From Trogon surrucura (taxonomy: Eukaryota; Chordata; Aves; Trogoniformes; Trogonidae), in NCBI GenBank assembly GCA_020746105.1, contig CM036628.1, forward strand, positions 4,660,001-4,724,000: 64,000 nucleotides of DNA. Reading direction: 5' to 3'. Below the pieces are notes generated by a model. That model searched no databases and had not been told where the DNA came from. It saw only the letters and a program-made list of their open reading frames with translations. A program made the translations under genes and the position numbers. Positions 1-13,893 of this stretch are shown here, piece after piece (within the stretch, counting starts at the first letter, position 1; every line of letters starts with the position of its first letter).

Positions 1-859
1 TTTTGCAAATCAAAGGTATTCTAAATTATTTTAACCTCCCGATAATCAAGAAAATCTGTACTTGTAAGGACTGTCAAATTGACGTTTGTGTTAAGGGGAA
101 CAGGCTAAAACGAATAAATTCTTCCTAAATTCATGTAAAGAATCCAAAAGGGCAGAAATCAGCCCACTGTACAGAGGGAAGATGCCCTTTGCCTCCAAAA
201 TGAATCCAGCCCTTGAACCAAATATGTCCAATGGTTGACAGCAGAGAGCAAGACTACTCAGTCCATAATGCTAATTATGCTTTGACTTCAAAGAAAGTAA
301 ATAGTTACTGCACGCTTGGAATATACAAAATTTGATTTAGAAACCCATTTGTTAGGTATAATGCAATGCCTGCTTCTGCAAGTAGCTTGTCATTGGACTT
401 AACAAAAGCATACCTTCATATTTGTTCTCTTCACTATTCCCTAACTTTCCTTGAAAAAACCAAAACATCAAGAAATCTTGGAATATATTGTATAATGTTT
501 AAAGTAGTGTTGATTTAACTTCAATCACTAGTGTCTGGAAATGTCTCACGTATAACATTCTGTTGCGTTAGTCCTGAGCTCTTAACTACTTTTCTCACTG
601 TAGCACTGACTGTTCTTAGGCGACACTGTTACGTGAATAATTTTTAACGTACTCTTACAAGTTAAATTTGAATCATGGCACACCCCTGCTTTGTATAAGG
701 ATTTAAAAATACTCGTCTTCTGACAACTGCGTGCCAAATTCTGTCCTGCAACCTCTTTCCCCCTGCACCCCAAGGTACTACTGTTTTCAGCCTCTCTGCC
801 TTCCTGGGAAATGTCTTATCATTGAAAAGCTGTGTCGCAAACTGGAATATTAAGGTCAC
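1..859. other. AT-rich intergenic or intronic DNA, no feature seen
   Basis: No open frame with splice sites, no RNA gene and no recognisable repeat was found. The short open frames at 582-859 overlap on the minus strand and have no family resemblance. This stretch runs into the 3' end of a CR1 element at about 860. Confidence 0.5.
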
Positions 860-1365
860 CCTATGTGGAATAAAGGAAGGGACCTTTCAAGATCATCCAG
901 TCCAACCACCCTGCAATAAGCAGGGACATCTTCAACTAGGTCAGGTTGCTCAGAGCCCCATCCACCCTGACCTTTGCCTCCACCACCTCTCTGGGTAACC
1001 CGTTCCAGTGTTTCACCACTCTCATTGTACAAAATTTCTTCCTTTTATCCAATCTAAATCACAGAATGGCCTAGGCTGGAAGGGACCATAGAGATCATTT
1101 AATCCAACCTCCCTGTCATGGGCAGGGACGCCTCTCAACTAGATCAGGCAACACCTGGGGACCGAATGGGAATCGAACCCGTGACCTTTGGCATTTCAGC
1201 ACCATGCTCAACCGAGTGAGCTAGACCAGCCCCCTAATCTACTCTCCTTTACTTTAAAACCATGAGCCTTGTCATATTGCAACAGGCCCTACTAAAAAGT
1301 TTGTCCCCATGTTACTTACAAGCTCCCCTTGCATACTTTCAGCAATTAATAAGGTCTCCCTGGAG
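860..1365 (-). mobile_element. CR1 LINE 3' fragment, interrupted by a SINE
   Basis: Read on the minus strand, the sequence follows the CR1 3' region: the part about RNA-encoded reading frame end ('GGTGAAACACTGGAACGGG', 'CCCAGAGAGGTGGTGGAGG') and the terminal 'GGTTGGACTGGATGATC' block. The element is 5'-truncated near 1365 and ends near 860. It is split by a younger insertion at 1060-1234; the flanking CR1 halves join smoothly when that insertion is set aside. Many differences from typical CR1 sequence suggest an old copy. Confidence 0.85.
1060..1234 (-). mobile_element. tRNA-Ile-derived SINE with CR1-type tail
   Basis: On the minus strand the first 75 bases resemble a tRNA-Ile: 'TAGCTCACTCGGTTGAGC' gives an A box (1212-1223) and a D arm, followed by 'GTGGTGCT'-like anticodon-arm sequence, and 'GGTTCGATTCC' is a perfect B box (1169-1179). 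The 3' acceptor half does not pair with the 5' half, as expected of a SINE head and not a working tRNA. The rest (about 1060-1140) is a CR1 3' tail ending in 'CCATTCTGTG'. The element resembles TguSINE1, a songbird SINE with a tRNA-Ile head that borrows CR1 machinery. Candidate target-site copies are 'ctaaat' at 1054-1059 and 'ctaat' at 1234-1238. Confidence 0.8.
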
Positions 1366-2529
1366 ACTTTACTCAATTCCTTAGACAACTATGTTTTAGT
1401 AACTGCCTGACCAGAAAAGCAAGTGACTGACTCAGCCGGAAAATAGCTGGTTTGAAAAATGGTGGCATAGATCCATATGTGAAAATATGTTCTAATGCAC
1501 AGAAAATGATTATAAATCTGTTTATAGTTCTATGCATCTTCCTTTTGTTATTTTTTTCCTGTACATGACCGGAAATTAAAAATCAGAATACAAGTATGTT
1601 CTTCTGCTTTGGTTGGACAAATCAAAGCAAAGATGTAACAAAATTATATGAATGTTTCTGACCTGAATGAAAACTGTATGAAGGTAGGACGTCGATACTA
1701 TTTTTTTTTAATCTAAATAGAGCTGTCAGTATGTTTAAAACATAAAGAAGTGAGAGAGGTGTTTTTCAGGTGATAACCAAATAAAATTTGGATTAAGGTT
1801 GGATTTAAACTTCCAAATTAGCTGTCTAATAGTCAGGGAGGCAGTCTGCATTTTCAAAATACAATTTTTTCTCTTAGGAATGACTTCTTTGCAGCATGAC
1901 ACAATAAAATGTGTTGCATCCTTTCTCCGTGCCCATCATTTAGATGTGTGGAAGTTCACCAAGTTCAGTGATATTTATTTTAACAGTATTACAAAATTAA
2001 GTCTGCTGTCATCATGTTCATTTCTACTGCTGTGTGTGTCCTAGAAAAAAACCAAACATTTCTTACTTCTTTCAGAATTGTTAAATGGAAAATACATAAC
2101 CAATCAATTCAAAAATTGGAAGATCATCCCAGAAAATAAATGCTCAGAGGGCATGTTTTTTGCAGGACTTTTATTTTATAATAATGTAGCATTAAAATGA
2201 CTAGGTTGTGAGATAAGAATGCATAGTCAAATGCTGAGTTTTGACTACATTATATTTCTCTTAAATACATACATGCAGACAAACATATTCTAACATATTC
2301 TGTTTAGATCTTCATTATTGATCTAAACCATCATTTCATTTTCTTTTAAGGACCAGGAGCTGCTGCAGTTTGCTTTTTAAAATTCAGTTTGTGTGCTGCA
2401 AAATTTTGAGACAGGTGCACAAATGTCATCCAGGTACTTTGCTTTTATAGGAATTACATTTCAGTCTTACTTTTATGTGCCCTGGTAGAAATGTCTGCCT
2501 TAAGCACATAGGTACTTAGGTTTTTAAAG

Positions 2530-2690
2530 GGAACAAGAATTACAATAATAATACTGATACTTTGCGTTTACATAGATTTAAAAACATTTCTCAAAAGTAT
2601 TTAAAAATTATCATTTCTGTTTTGCAAATAAGGAAAATAAGGCAGTGGAGGGACAGTAGGAATGGCCTAAAAGACCCTATGAATCAGCTA
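2530..2690 (+). mobile_element. possible MIR-like ancient SINE relic
   Basis: The block contains a MIR-like path: 'ttacatagattt', then a short spacer, then 'ttttgcaaataaggaaaat' followed by 'aaggcag'. In MIR this corresponds to the common 'ttttacagatgaggaaact' with 'gaggca'. Divergence is high and the boundaries are approximate. A chance match remains possible. Confidence 0.4.
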
Positions 2691-5600
2691 TTCTAAAAAA
2701 AGAAAAAAAGAAAAAAAAAGAGTAAGATTCAAGAGCTTGGATGATATAAATTTTCATAGCTCTGCTGAAATCAGCTGTATCCATTCCTGTGGACTGGAAA
2801 GATAATACTCATCTCCAGAGTCTTGACACAAGACTCTTTCGTTTTTGTTTTTTTTTTTAATAACTACAATTCAGTCCTTTCACACTCTGTCTGTAAACTC
2901 ACTAGCTTTTAAAATGCTCTTACGGTTTTTTGTTGTGTTTTCCTATGAGTAAGTACTCTTGTTATTCAATATTGTGCTTTGGCAGAAAGCTAAGAGTTGC
3001 ATTAAAAAAAAAAAAAGCGAAACTTGTTTAAATGACGAAGCAAGGAACAAAGTGGCAACGTCTCTTAGATCCAGCTTTCCTTTCCAGGTATGTTCAATGT
3101 GGAGTGCCTATGCTGGACCCGCATCTGTTATTTTTTTGCAGCAGATGCAATTTTATGGTCATCATTTCATTCCAGCATTTTCCCTTTTATCAAGGACACT
3201 ATAAAAAATATAAATAAATGTTTTGCATGTGAGTTTGACGATGTAAGCTGGTTTGGGGAAGAAGGAGAGGCTCCACAGGTTTGAAATTTGTGAGTAGGTG
3301 CAATGAGCTGAGTTGCACTCACCCACTCTCCGCCCTTCTTAGAAAGGCTGCATGGTTTTACATATTTTACATACACAGTGCAAGGAAGCAGCTTCATTGC
3401 AAAACATGTGGAAAAAGGAATCCTTTAAGACAGATCTGCTGTAGCACTAAAACTGATTAAATCCTGCCTAAAGTCTATGCTGAGGAAAGACACCCATCCG
3501 TGGATGGGCTGTCCTAGAAGATGGGGAGAGCTACACGCCAGTTTGGCTGCTATTTTTCTACTGTTGTCATCACTTCCTCCTGTCGCTGCTTTGCCTGGGC
3601 ACGCGGCATCACCTCTCCCTATTTTGTAATGCTGAGGCTTGGAAGAGGGGAATCTGAAATGATTCAAGACTACTGCTAGAAAACTTGCAGTCTGCTATGT
3701 GAAATGAATGTTGTTGGACCTGTCTGCCTCGAAGAGCTAAAAGCAGCCAAGGAGGAACCTCTGGCCAACCTACCAGTGAAAATCCTCTTCAACCTGCTAT
3801 CTCTCAGGTCGTCTTTCTTGCTGAAGTTCAAGGTTAATGTAACCATCTTTGACCCTGCATCTAGGGCCTCTTTCCTCCCTGATATCTTCTAGCTGCTCAG
3901 TCTCAGTTATAAGAAGCTGCTCAGGTGCTTTCTCCCTTTTAATCTTTTATTAACAGCCAGTGAGCCTGCCTTCTCCTGACCTTACTGCTTCTTGTCCCTA
4001 CCTACCTGCAAACGCCAGCCCAACTCCCCCAGTGAGTCTTGAATCTGTTACAAGAAGGACTTGGCAGTGTTAGTGGATGGAGAACTGAGTGTGAGCTGGC
4101 AATGTGCACTTGCAGCCCAGAAAACCTTCCTGGACCCCTTTGCCTTTCAATATACTAAGGGAGATTTTAAGGTTAAATGTAAGAGTTAAATTTTAAGGCG
4201 AGTGCATTTTGCCTTAATAATTCCGTCTGCATGGTAGATGTTTTTTCTGTCCCCATTAGCATCCTGTAGTATATAACAGTATTGCTGAAATGCTTGGGAT
4301 TTCTGAAGACATGACTTCAAATTGTCCCTGTAATGAAGTTCCTGTGGGACCACTGGGCCGACAACTCCCCAAAGAATAGCTTTTGTAAAGCTATGTGAGA
4401 ACACGGAAGGGTTAAGCTGCAGGTCTGTCCTTGTCTCATTCAGCCTAGTGCTGGTCAGTGCTCTCCATGTAACTGCAAATTTAAATACTTCATGAAGGTT
4501 TTGTTTTAACTTAGCTCTTTGCTCATCTATCCTGTTGATGTCAGCAGGGTCTTGGCTGTAGGGTGCTGGGAGCAGACGGTCCCACATCTCCACACTGGGG
4601 CACTGACAGCAACTGAGAATGGGAACAGTCCTCTCACCTGATGCGATTTACTGACCTTGATTTAGTTTCTGGAGGGAGGACCGAAAGTCAGTGCTTGTAG
4701 CGAGTCTCCCAGCGCTGCCCTGTGATGCAGCTGCCAGAGCATGCTCGTTTTCTCCGAGTGACACCTGGTAATAGTTTGAGAATAAATCCAATAGAAGACC
4801 TTTTGGATGCAAGAATTATAATATTGTGAAACAGCAATCACTGCAAGCGTTACCCTTTAGCTACTGACAGCAAAGTTCAAAAATCTCATCATGCGCTGAT
4901 TTCACTGCAGCTGATAAAGGCTAATAAAATGAGGGTTTAAAAAGCAGTGTTTCTAAATTTTTTATGCTCAGAAAGGACAATTCTCATTATTTTGGGTTGA
5001 CTTAGCCCACACATTCTGCATTCAAACTGTATGACTCTCACATACCCTCTTGCATTACATATAGCCCCTGCTGCTGTTACAGCTGACAGAAAAAATTGTA
5101 CAAGTGAGTTTGTCTCTCTAAATATCAGTACAAGATAAGAATTGTGCAGTGGCATCTAGAGAACAGAACCCCTGCTTCACTAAATTATTGATGCTAATTT
5201 ATAATCGGCTCCTGTACAATATTTCTAATGGGAATTATTAACTGACTAGAGTATTAAGATTCTGTGGTTTGCCTCAATTGCATTCCTGTGTCCCTGGACA
5301 TACTAATCGATGATCTAAGTCAATGACACATACCAACAGGAAGGTTTTTACTCAGTTTTCTAAAATTCTTTAGTTTAACTTGGCTGTGCTCTTTAGAGTT
5401 ACTGCTAATTTTATACCAGTTTGAGCAAGAAATGTGTGCCTTTTGTCCTGCTTCTTGTTAGTAATGCATGATGAGAGAGGCTGTATGATTTTTTTTGCAG
5501 GATGTGGTAATCTTACAAATTTCTCATGTGTACTTTGAGATTATTCCCTGCTCATATGAAAAAAATGGATATAAATATCTTGAATTTGTTGCTCTGCACT

Positions 5601-6539
5601 GAGTTCCACTGATATAAGACCAAAATAATGGGTTATTGAATTGGGCCTATTTTTTATATTAAAAATCTAGTCCCTGTCTTTTCTGCTCCGATGTTGGTAG
5701 AGATGAGCATGATCTGAATTACTAATCTGAAGACAGGTTCATTGCTTTTTTTTTATTCATATTGGGCTGTATCCGAGCACCAAGGTTCTAACAAAGTTTA
5801 GGATAAGAATATAATGAGATTCCTGGCCTTAAATTCAAGAGAAATGAAACTTCTGGGTTCAATTTTGTCCATTTTATTTATAAAAGCTTCATACTTGAGA
5901 CAAGACTGCAAATAACAGGCTTTAAACTTAAATCAATGCTATGACCACAGAAGTGGTTGTTAATACTGACTTCAGAGATGATAAGATACATGAGACCATT
6001 TCAATTTTTCCATCAAGTTCCACTTGAGATGTCTCAACTAATATTTGTGTCAGAACAGAGTTAGGGTGGAAGTGAAACAAGATGTTGGACAGGCGGTGCT
6101 ACCTGTGCAGTTCTGTCATCCACTATAATTACCACATGCTTATTATATATGTTGCATGATTCATTTAAATCCACCAACCTCTCCTAAAGCGATGGACCAC
6201 ATCTCAACTGGTCTGCTTTTCCCTCTTGAGAATCTACAGGTGTCCTGCCTATTATGAAAAAAATACAGCTTGGCTGTTTTGTTGGAATGAACTATGGCTC
6301 ACATGGGTTGAAATGATCAAGATGCTTCCCCAAAACCATGACTGGTAGGGGGCTATAGACTAGGGGATGTAACTCAGCTGTCAGAGGTGGTTGGACTGGC
6401 AGTTTCAGTTCTCCAGGAAATTCTTAAAGTCATTATGACCCACTTTGTTCAGTAGATTTTATGAGAAAACAACAAGAATTTGCGTCTGAATAATGACTTC
6501 CATCTGTGCCCTCTAAGAGTGCTGAAAATGACTGGATGT

Positions 6540-6705
6540 GAAGTTATTATCATGCCCAACATGTAAGATGAATGCAGAGATGGGCAGAGAGATCAAGCAA
6601 CTTGCTCAGGGCTGTATAGCAAGTGAAAAAATACCCCTAGTAGAAAACCCAGTGTACAGACTTTTGACCTGCAGTCTTACCAGTAGACTATACTGCTCTG
6701 ATATA
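6540..6705 (+). mobile_element. MIR-like ancient SINE relic
   Basis: The order of matches follows the MIR core and 3' region: 'agttattatcatgcccaac', 'gggcagagagatcaagcaac', 'ttgctcagggctgtatagc', 'aagtg', and near the end 'ccagtagactatactgctc', which mirrors the MIR end 'ccactacgctatactgcc'. The collinear run over about 165 bases makes chance unlikely, though divergence is high as expected for an element that predates the bird-mammal split. Confidence 0.6.
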
Positions 6706-9700
6706 GTTTTGATGAAAAGAAATAACCTTTTTATTTTGTAAGTCTTAATTTTTTTATTTTTAAATAAAGCATGAGATACTGACTGAGGTTGGCCAAATGG
6801 AGAAGTTAATAAATACAGAGGATTTTTTAATATAGAGCAACTTGATATCTATCTTAATAAGATTAAAATAAGCAATAAAACTGTCAAATACTGTCACCAA
6901 TAGCACATGAGGTTTCAGGTTTAATAGCAGCAAAATGCAATAATAATAAAATGAAGTCAAAGCACTTTCGTTATGAATAAATGCTCTTGCCCATAACAGT
7001 TTTTGGGAAAATTTACATTTTTAAGACCAGTTGCTTTATTATTTAGGCTTATTTGCAGTGGTGTAGCAGGAGGAGCTGACATTTCAAATAATTGCTGCTG
7101 TAACAAGGAATGTAAGCATTTATCACAATGTGCCAATTAAACCTTGAAGGCTATTCAGCACATTTAATGGAGGCTGAAGATAATCACCCTGGTAGTGTAT
7201 TGTAACACGTTGTACATCCCTGCTCCAAATCCTGTTTTGATCTTTAAGGTTCTTTTTCCTTAATGTAACAGCTTTGATTTTATCAAACTTGGGAATTTTT
7301 GATGCGTAAATTAGATATCTAATAAAGCAGATCAATTCGTGCTTGGAGACAAATGTGTACAATCAGCAGGAGTCAAGTGGAGGAAACTACCAGCACATCA
7401 CTGTGTAGAGTGAGTGATTTACGTGTTGGCCTGATAGCACATATACATGCTGCTGCTTGTGGTGCTGTCTCGTTGAATGCACAGCTTAATGACATTTGAT
7501 CTTTTCAATTTATACTCTCTCACATATCGTTTATGTTTGCTATCAAAAGGATAATTTGTAAAGAGAATGTTCTGTTGATCTGAATTGGCAGAAGCATTTT
7601 TCAATCTGCCAATTTTTCCATTTAAATGAAAAAGAATTAAATTTATTAGCCTATAACTTTTTTTTTCCCTTTAATGGTGTGTTTATCATTCTACTTAGCA
7701 TTTGCTCAGACAGTGGCTTAACTTTAAGACTAGAAAGTGCAAGAGTGAAACATTTGCATCTGTTTTGAACCTGCTGTCACAAAAAGAATTATAAATCAGG
7801 TCGACTCTTCTTTTGGTTATGTTTTATCAAAGCATGAGTAAGACATTGCTGATATCAAGGCAAGAGTTTGACTCGTGTCAGATGCAGGCCAAAAGGCAGC
7901 TGCAGTTGATCAGACTAGGAATAGACTAGCTGTGTGCTAGAGCTCAGGACTAAAGGGTAGATGAACACATCACTAGCCACACATTGCTCTCTTGGATGCT
8001 GTAAAAATATGTCATGGCTTGACTATGGTTGCTCGTTTAAGCCTGGGTTAAGTTATGGTTGACCAACATGAGGTTAGTTTGTTTTCTGACTTGTTTGTTG
8101 ACTCTCTGCTATGGTGGTTCCACTGAAGATCTATTGTTGCCCAGAGTGACACTGTCATATATTATCTTGTATCAGTACATTAGTATTTGTCATCAGTTGT
8201 TTGTAATTTATGTTGTTTTTCTTAATGTGTTTTTATCCTGACTCTAGACATCACTATAGTCCTCTGCAATTACTTACACGGTTAAATGAACAGATTGGAA
8301 TGTTTACTGGGAAAAAAGGCAACTAATGGTCAATAATATATTTATGAATTAATTCCTTTGAGAAGGGTATATTTTATAATACTGTATGAGATACTCTAAT
8401 GTTAAATACAAGTGGTGAAAAGATACATTTTTCTTTAATTTTTAACAAAAAGGGCTAACAGAGGAAGCAAAGACTTTATGCAGAACTAAGACGGGCCCCG
8501 CAGCAGAGTGTTTCTATATATCGAGGTGCCATCTTTGTTTTTAATGAAATGTCAGAGACATTTTGTGTCATGAGTAATAGTCTGAAGGTACCAAAGCAAA
8601 GGGGCAGAAGTATTAACATTTAGAAATGAAGCGCTAGATTCTGCAGGTGCTGAGCACTGCTGAATGATGCTAAGTGCCACCAGAACTTGTTGTCTCCTGT
8701 TTGTATCAGTAACTGTCTACCACTGTCGTGCAAAACAGCTCATCTGGCTTTGCTTGTATATACTCTATTATCTGCATTTCTTCATTTCCAGAGGAAGCAA
8801 CCAGTGAAATTGCCTGCACGTTTCTGCTTCTCCTGTCTTGCATCTGCCATGGTATTTCCATGGTTTTATGCTTTTGTATTTGTGTTTTGGACTAGATTGA
8901 TATACTTCTCAAGTTTTTCCAAATACATTCAGACACTCCAAGTGATCTTTTTCAGTCACGCTTTGCAAGTCCCTGCAGCGGATGAGTATCAGGCAGTGTC
9001 TGCTTAGTGCAGTGCCCAATTGCTCTTGCCAAGTTGTCTGAAAAGCGTTTGCATGTCAGTGGCCTGATAAATGTTTCTGCATCTTCCCTGAATACTTCCA
9101 GATCTTTTCCTAGTGTTTTTCTCCCTTCTGCCTTTCTATGGCATACAGATAATACCCAAATATTATAACATCAGGATGTGTAATGCGTATTTTCTCTTGA
9201 CTAAGCATGTGAACATCATCACATTAAATAAGTTTTTGATTACATACATATGAATTCGAATTGACCTCTGGTTTTGGAGATGTTGAATTAAACTCAGCCC
9301 TATTGAAAACAGTTGTTATTTGATTTAAGTAAATTTAAATAGGAGTCGGATTTTGCTCTGCTTTTGTGTGTTCTTGACCAGAAGTCTGAACTTGAGCTGA
9401 TACTCAGTCCAAATAGGAATGACTATTGTACTAATTGTGCAAATACTAGACAGGGGCAGGTGTGGTCCAGCTTCCACTGGCTGTGACAGCGATATGTTCA
9501 CAGTGCTGCTTTTTTTTGATCATGTGGTTGGAAGATGGATGAGATCCAGGTATTATAAAAAATAACAGAACTTCTGCTAGATTTCAAAGAAGTGCAAACT
9601 TCAGTTTGATTGGGAAATGAGGGTATTTCAAAAGCAACGCTTTAAATCCTTTTTTAAAAGGACAAAAATTTGTAAATTCCAAAGTGGAATATAGGGGGCC

Positions 9701-11249
9701 TTGCTGAAATGTAATAATGGATAACTGCAAACATCTGTAAGTAAACATGAATAAATCCTACAGCAGAAGCAGGTTACACATTTTGGTTTCCTAGTATGAC
9801 TCAAATAATAATCTGACTGTTTTTGTTAGAAAGGCTAAGAGAGGACTGGTCGCCATTTAAATTATATTCTGTTGAATCTGAAAATCTCCAGAATACACCA
9901 CGACGAAAAGTGTAGCATTTAAATACATAAATCCGTGGAGTTCTTACAGAGAGGTTTCCTGACAACCAGAATGTGGTAGGCTAGCACCCAGAGGGGCTGT
10001 AAGAGAAGATTCTGTGCTTGCTCAGCTCACTTTTCAGTGCTAGCATTTAGACAAATATAAACATTTATAGCCTCCTATTGCCAGAAACATTATCACCCTA
10101 AAGAGACCCACAGTCACATGCTGTGAGTCGAGAGATCAGAACGATACGACTAAAAAAGTACCAAAGGTTGTACTCTTCTGGTAAAGCATAGGTTGTAAAC
10201 TCTTTTTATGCATTGAGGTTAACCCTTAAGAATTTCGGAAAAATATAATTCACATCTTATTTAGCATGACATTCAGTGTGGTAATACCAAATATTTCTGA
10301 AATATGGTACATCTAAGAAGTGCAATATTGTCACAAAGCTGGCGGGTTAACTCTGTTCTCCTGTTGTTTGCTTGGGGCTGAGCTTGGGAGAAATCTGAAG
10401 AAGTCCTGATCACTCAACTCACTAATAAAACACCATACATTTAGTGTAATTCATTTTTAGAACAAGGCTATCCAAAGTAACTAATATTAAGTGGTACAGT
10501 GATAAAAATATTTTAGAGTCTTTTTTGTTGTTGTTATTTGCACCTGGGAGTCTGTCTCCTGTTGTCCAGGTAGACATGTGTCTTATCAAAGTAGTTTCTG
10601 GAGTTGCTTTCTTGGTGTATATTTTCTCTTTATTTTTCAGGTTAAAAAAAAAAAAAAGGAAAGTAACTTTTATGAGTATAAAAAGCAAACTCCTTAATAT
10701 ATCTAAAACATATTACCAGTTCCATTTACAAAAATATTTAAGCAAGTATTCTTGAAAATGACATTACACTCTGTGAGAATATATCAACTCTTCCTAAGCC
10801 ATGGAGGCTTCTTGTACGAACACCCCTTAGAGGTTTTAAGAAATGCTAGCTATGTACCTGGAAAATGATCTTTTTTCCTTGGGGGACCTTAAGATCTATA
10901 AGATAAATTTGCATTTAGGGACCTTTTTAAAGCACTTTAAACTGATATCTCATGTCTGATCTGATCCAAACTACTTTGCGGTGAGGCAAGTTAGTAACGG
11001 CGGAGATCAATCATATCCGTAACAACTTGAGCCCTTTTTGAGAAGAATCAGTCTTTGTCACTTGAAAGTCAAACAAAATCTGTTTCTGTCTCTCTAATTA
11101 TGAGGTGCAGGTGTAAGAGCCTATCAGATCTTGAGGTTAGAGAAGAAAGCTCTCCCTAATTAGGTCACTAGTTATTTAACCCGTCTGCTCAGTGCTCCAA
11201 ATGCACTTGGGTTGAGTCATTCATTTGAAACTTATTTTAAAACAGTGCC

Positions 11250-11276
11250 AAAAAAAAAAAAAAAAAAAAAAAAAAA
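11250..11276. repeat. A(26-27) homopolymer
   Basis: An uninterrupted A run. No LINE or processed-gene sequence is recognisable upstream, so it is called a simple repeat and not a retroposed tail. Confidence 0.9.
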
Positions 11277-13873
11277 GACTTCCCTTGAAGCAAAGTAATA
11301 TATAAGGGAATATTTTTATACAAAATCTCTTTCGATGTAATTCTCTTTGCCTCTAGGAAAAGAACATAAGAATTCTATCTTTTAAAAAATCTGTGCAAAG
11401 GTGCCGAGTGTCTCAACTAATGTGCCTGTATAACCATATCAGGAAATGGATATGAAAAAATACGCTTACACAGTGGCAGTAGAATGTAACTGACAAAAGT
11501 CTCTGTTACAATGGATTCTTCACAGGACCCGCGTTGCTTCCTATAATTGCCTGTTTCTTTCACATTGAGGCATGGAAGAACTACGTTTCTGACCGCGTGG
11601 TTTAGTGAGGTATACAAAAATCCACAGAAAGAATCTCGGTCTTTGCACTCTCTTCTTTTATGGCACTACGGCAGTGTTGGCCCATTTTTCCTGCTATTAC
11701 GTATGCAGGGCAGGTAAAAGTGATATATGTATGCCTTGAAATTTCATTCCATTCCCCTGTTTGCTCTCATCATTGAGAGAACATTCAGATATTATTCCTG
11801 TAGGCTGTTACATTCATTCATCCTGGAACAGGATTTTTTTCCCCTTCCTGTTTGGTGATCAGCCTAAACTCGTAGCCTGTGGTAATGAAAAGTTATGGGG
11901 AGAAAAAGATGTGCATAAAGAAGTGTAGGACTGGAGATTAAACTCCCTATTGAAATTCATGTTATGCTAAGGAGGCATATAAGATCGTTCAGAGCGAAGT
12001 AATGCAGTGATATTACCAAGAAACCTACATAATTTACTATGGGGAGCCTTTACTTAATCCGTCATATTTCAGCAAGAAACTTAATAAAAAGAAGCTTAAT
12101 ACATAAATACCACCAAGAAGCGTAGAAGATAATGCAGCATTTGATCAGGCTAATATATAAACACTACAGTGAAACCTAATTTCCAACAAGTTACTCGAAA
12201 ATCAAAATATACATATTGCTTATTGTTACTGCTGAAACAATAGCTTAATAACCAAGGATACCAGAAGAGGCATAATAAACATTTCCTATTATTTATATTC
12301 CCCAGTTGCCTATGGTGGCAATATAACTTAACATTTGATTGAATGGTCTAGATAGGAAAGCTATTTTCCTTGCAAAGTAATCCTAGCACTCAGCTGCAGT
12401 ACAGCAAGAAGTGTTACCATGGTTCTACCATGAGGTTTATCCCATGATATTTTTCCGTTAATTTTATTGACGCTCTCATTTTTAAAGCCATTCAGTTTCA
12501 TTGAGTAATATATATATTGAGCTATAGCATGTTTTGACTTCTATCAAGGATCGAAAGAACATAATGCATTTGTTCAGTCAAGAAAATGTTACTCGTTACT
12601 GTTGGCGTTATGTGGGATTTTAATCTCTCTTTGAAAATGGGGAACGTCCATTTGAAACAGAGAAGCCATCGTGTCTTTTATTGGTATCTTACCTGAAGAA
12701 GGACCTTTCAAAACCACAGCAGAAAAAGGGTAGGAAAAAGTCAAAAGTCAGAAAACTTAAGAGAGAGGATGGCTTCATGATTTAAGAGTTCTGACTCACC
12801 GGCTGGGGTCCACATCTCTCTGCATTTTGTCTGGAGGCACCGACCGTGCTGTAGTTGATGTGGAGATGTCACCTGTGCAAATTGTGTCAGAGAAGTGCAG
12901 AACCATACCTGATTACTACTGTATTTCTCTGGGTATTAAGCAGACTATATTGATGTTAAGGGTCAGCTAAATTTCCACCGGAAAATTCTTAAATTGATAT
13001 TATTTTTTTTTTCTCCTGTAAGTGTTTTTATCTCAGTAGACTTCTTAAACTGAAGTTAAGTGAAAATTCAATACCTTGCCGGGCTGCTTTCTGTCAGAAC
13101 AGCTTAGAATACAGACTTCTGGGCCTGATGAATTTAGTCAGTCCCCATAACCGCACTGTCCCACAGATGAAGACGGGAGGTTTGTGTAACAGATCCTGAC
13201 TTCACAGCAGGTTACACTGAAAACTCGAAGAACCTGACTATAATTCATGGATCTTAATGATTCAGCTGTTCCTGTTGAAGATCTGGAAAGCTCTGGGAGT
13301 TTTGACTTGCAATTTCTTCCCTCCACACAGAAATTTGAAGTCATCAACTCCATATCCTGGGGCTCTTAGTTCTGCCATTGCCTCCAAAGTCTGGACATTT
13401 CCAGATCTTCATCAATTGACTAAGTCTGACAAGAAGCCAGAAACCACAGCTTTTAGCACTGTAGTGCTAAAAGGGTCAGATGAATGTCATTCTTTGTCTT
13501 ATGGTTTCCAGGTAGTTTAAGCTATTTTTTTCCCAAGAAAATCACTGTGTCCTTTCAGAAATTCCCCACTTTCAGGAATACTTTCCAGAGTAGGTGATCA
13601 GGATTTACACGTGCAAAAGCAAAGACACCTCCATCATGGAAGGTGGTCAGGCTGAAAGGAGATGTAACACCGAGCTATAGTGCAAAACTCAGGCATTAAA
13701 ATTGGAAAATTAAGAAGGATGTGTTTGCTGAGCAGCCACCTAGTGAAGATGTAACTGGACCAGAGATAGTATCAAGTATTTTTTCCCCTTTCCTTTTAAA
13801 AATCAGGATTACTACTGTCTCTTCTAGTTTTATATTGTAAGTACTATTGGCTGAAATATCTTAAGCTAGTTTT

Positions 13874-13893
13874 AAAAATAAATAAATAAATAT
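13874..13893. repeat. short AAAT microsatellite
   Basis: Four to five copies of a tetranucleotide (aaataaataaataaat). Confidence 0.8.

Noticed and set aside
1140-1234. A working tRNA-Ile gene
   Set aside because: A and B boxes are good but the acceptor stem does not pair and the anticodon loop is a base short; it continues straight into a CR1 tail, so it is a SINE head.
4186-4593. A 135-codon minus-strand open frame
   Set aside because: No ATG at its start, no family resemblance and no splice context; length is within chance for a 64-kb window.
11250-11276. Poly-A tail of a processed pseudogene or LINE
   Set aside because: No gene-like or LINE-like sequence precedes it on the matching strand.
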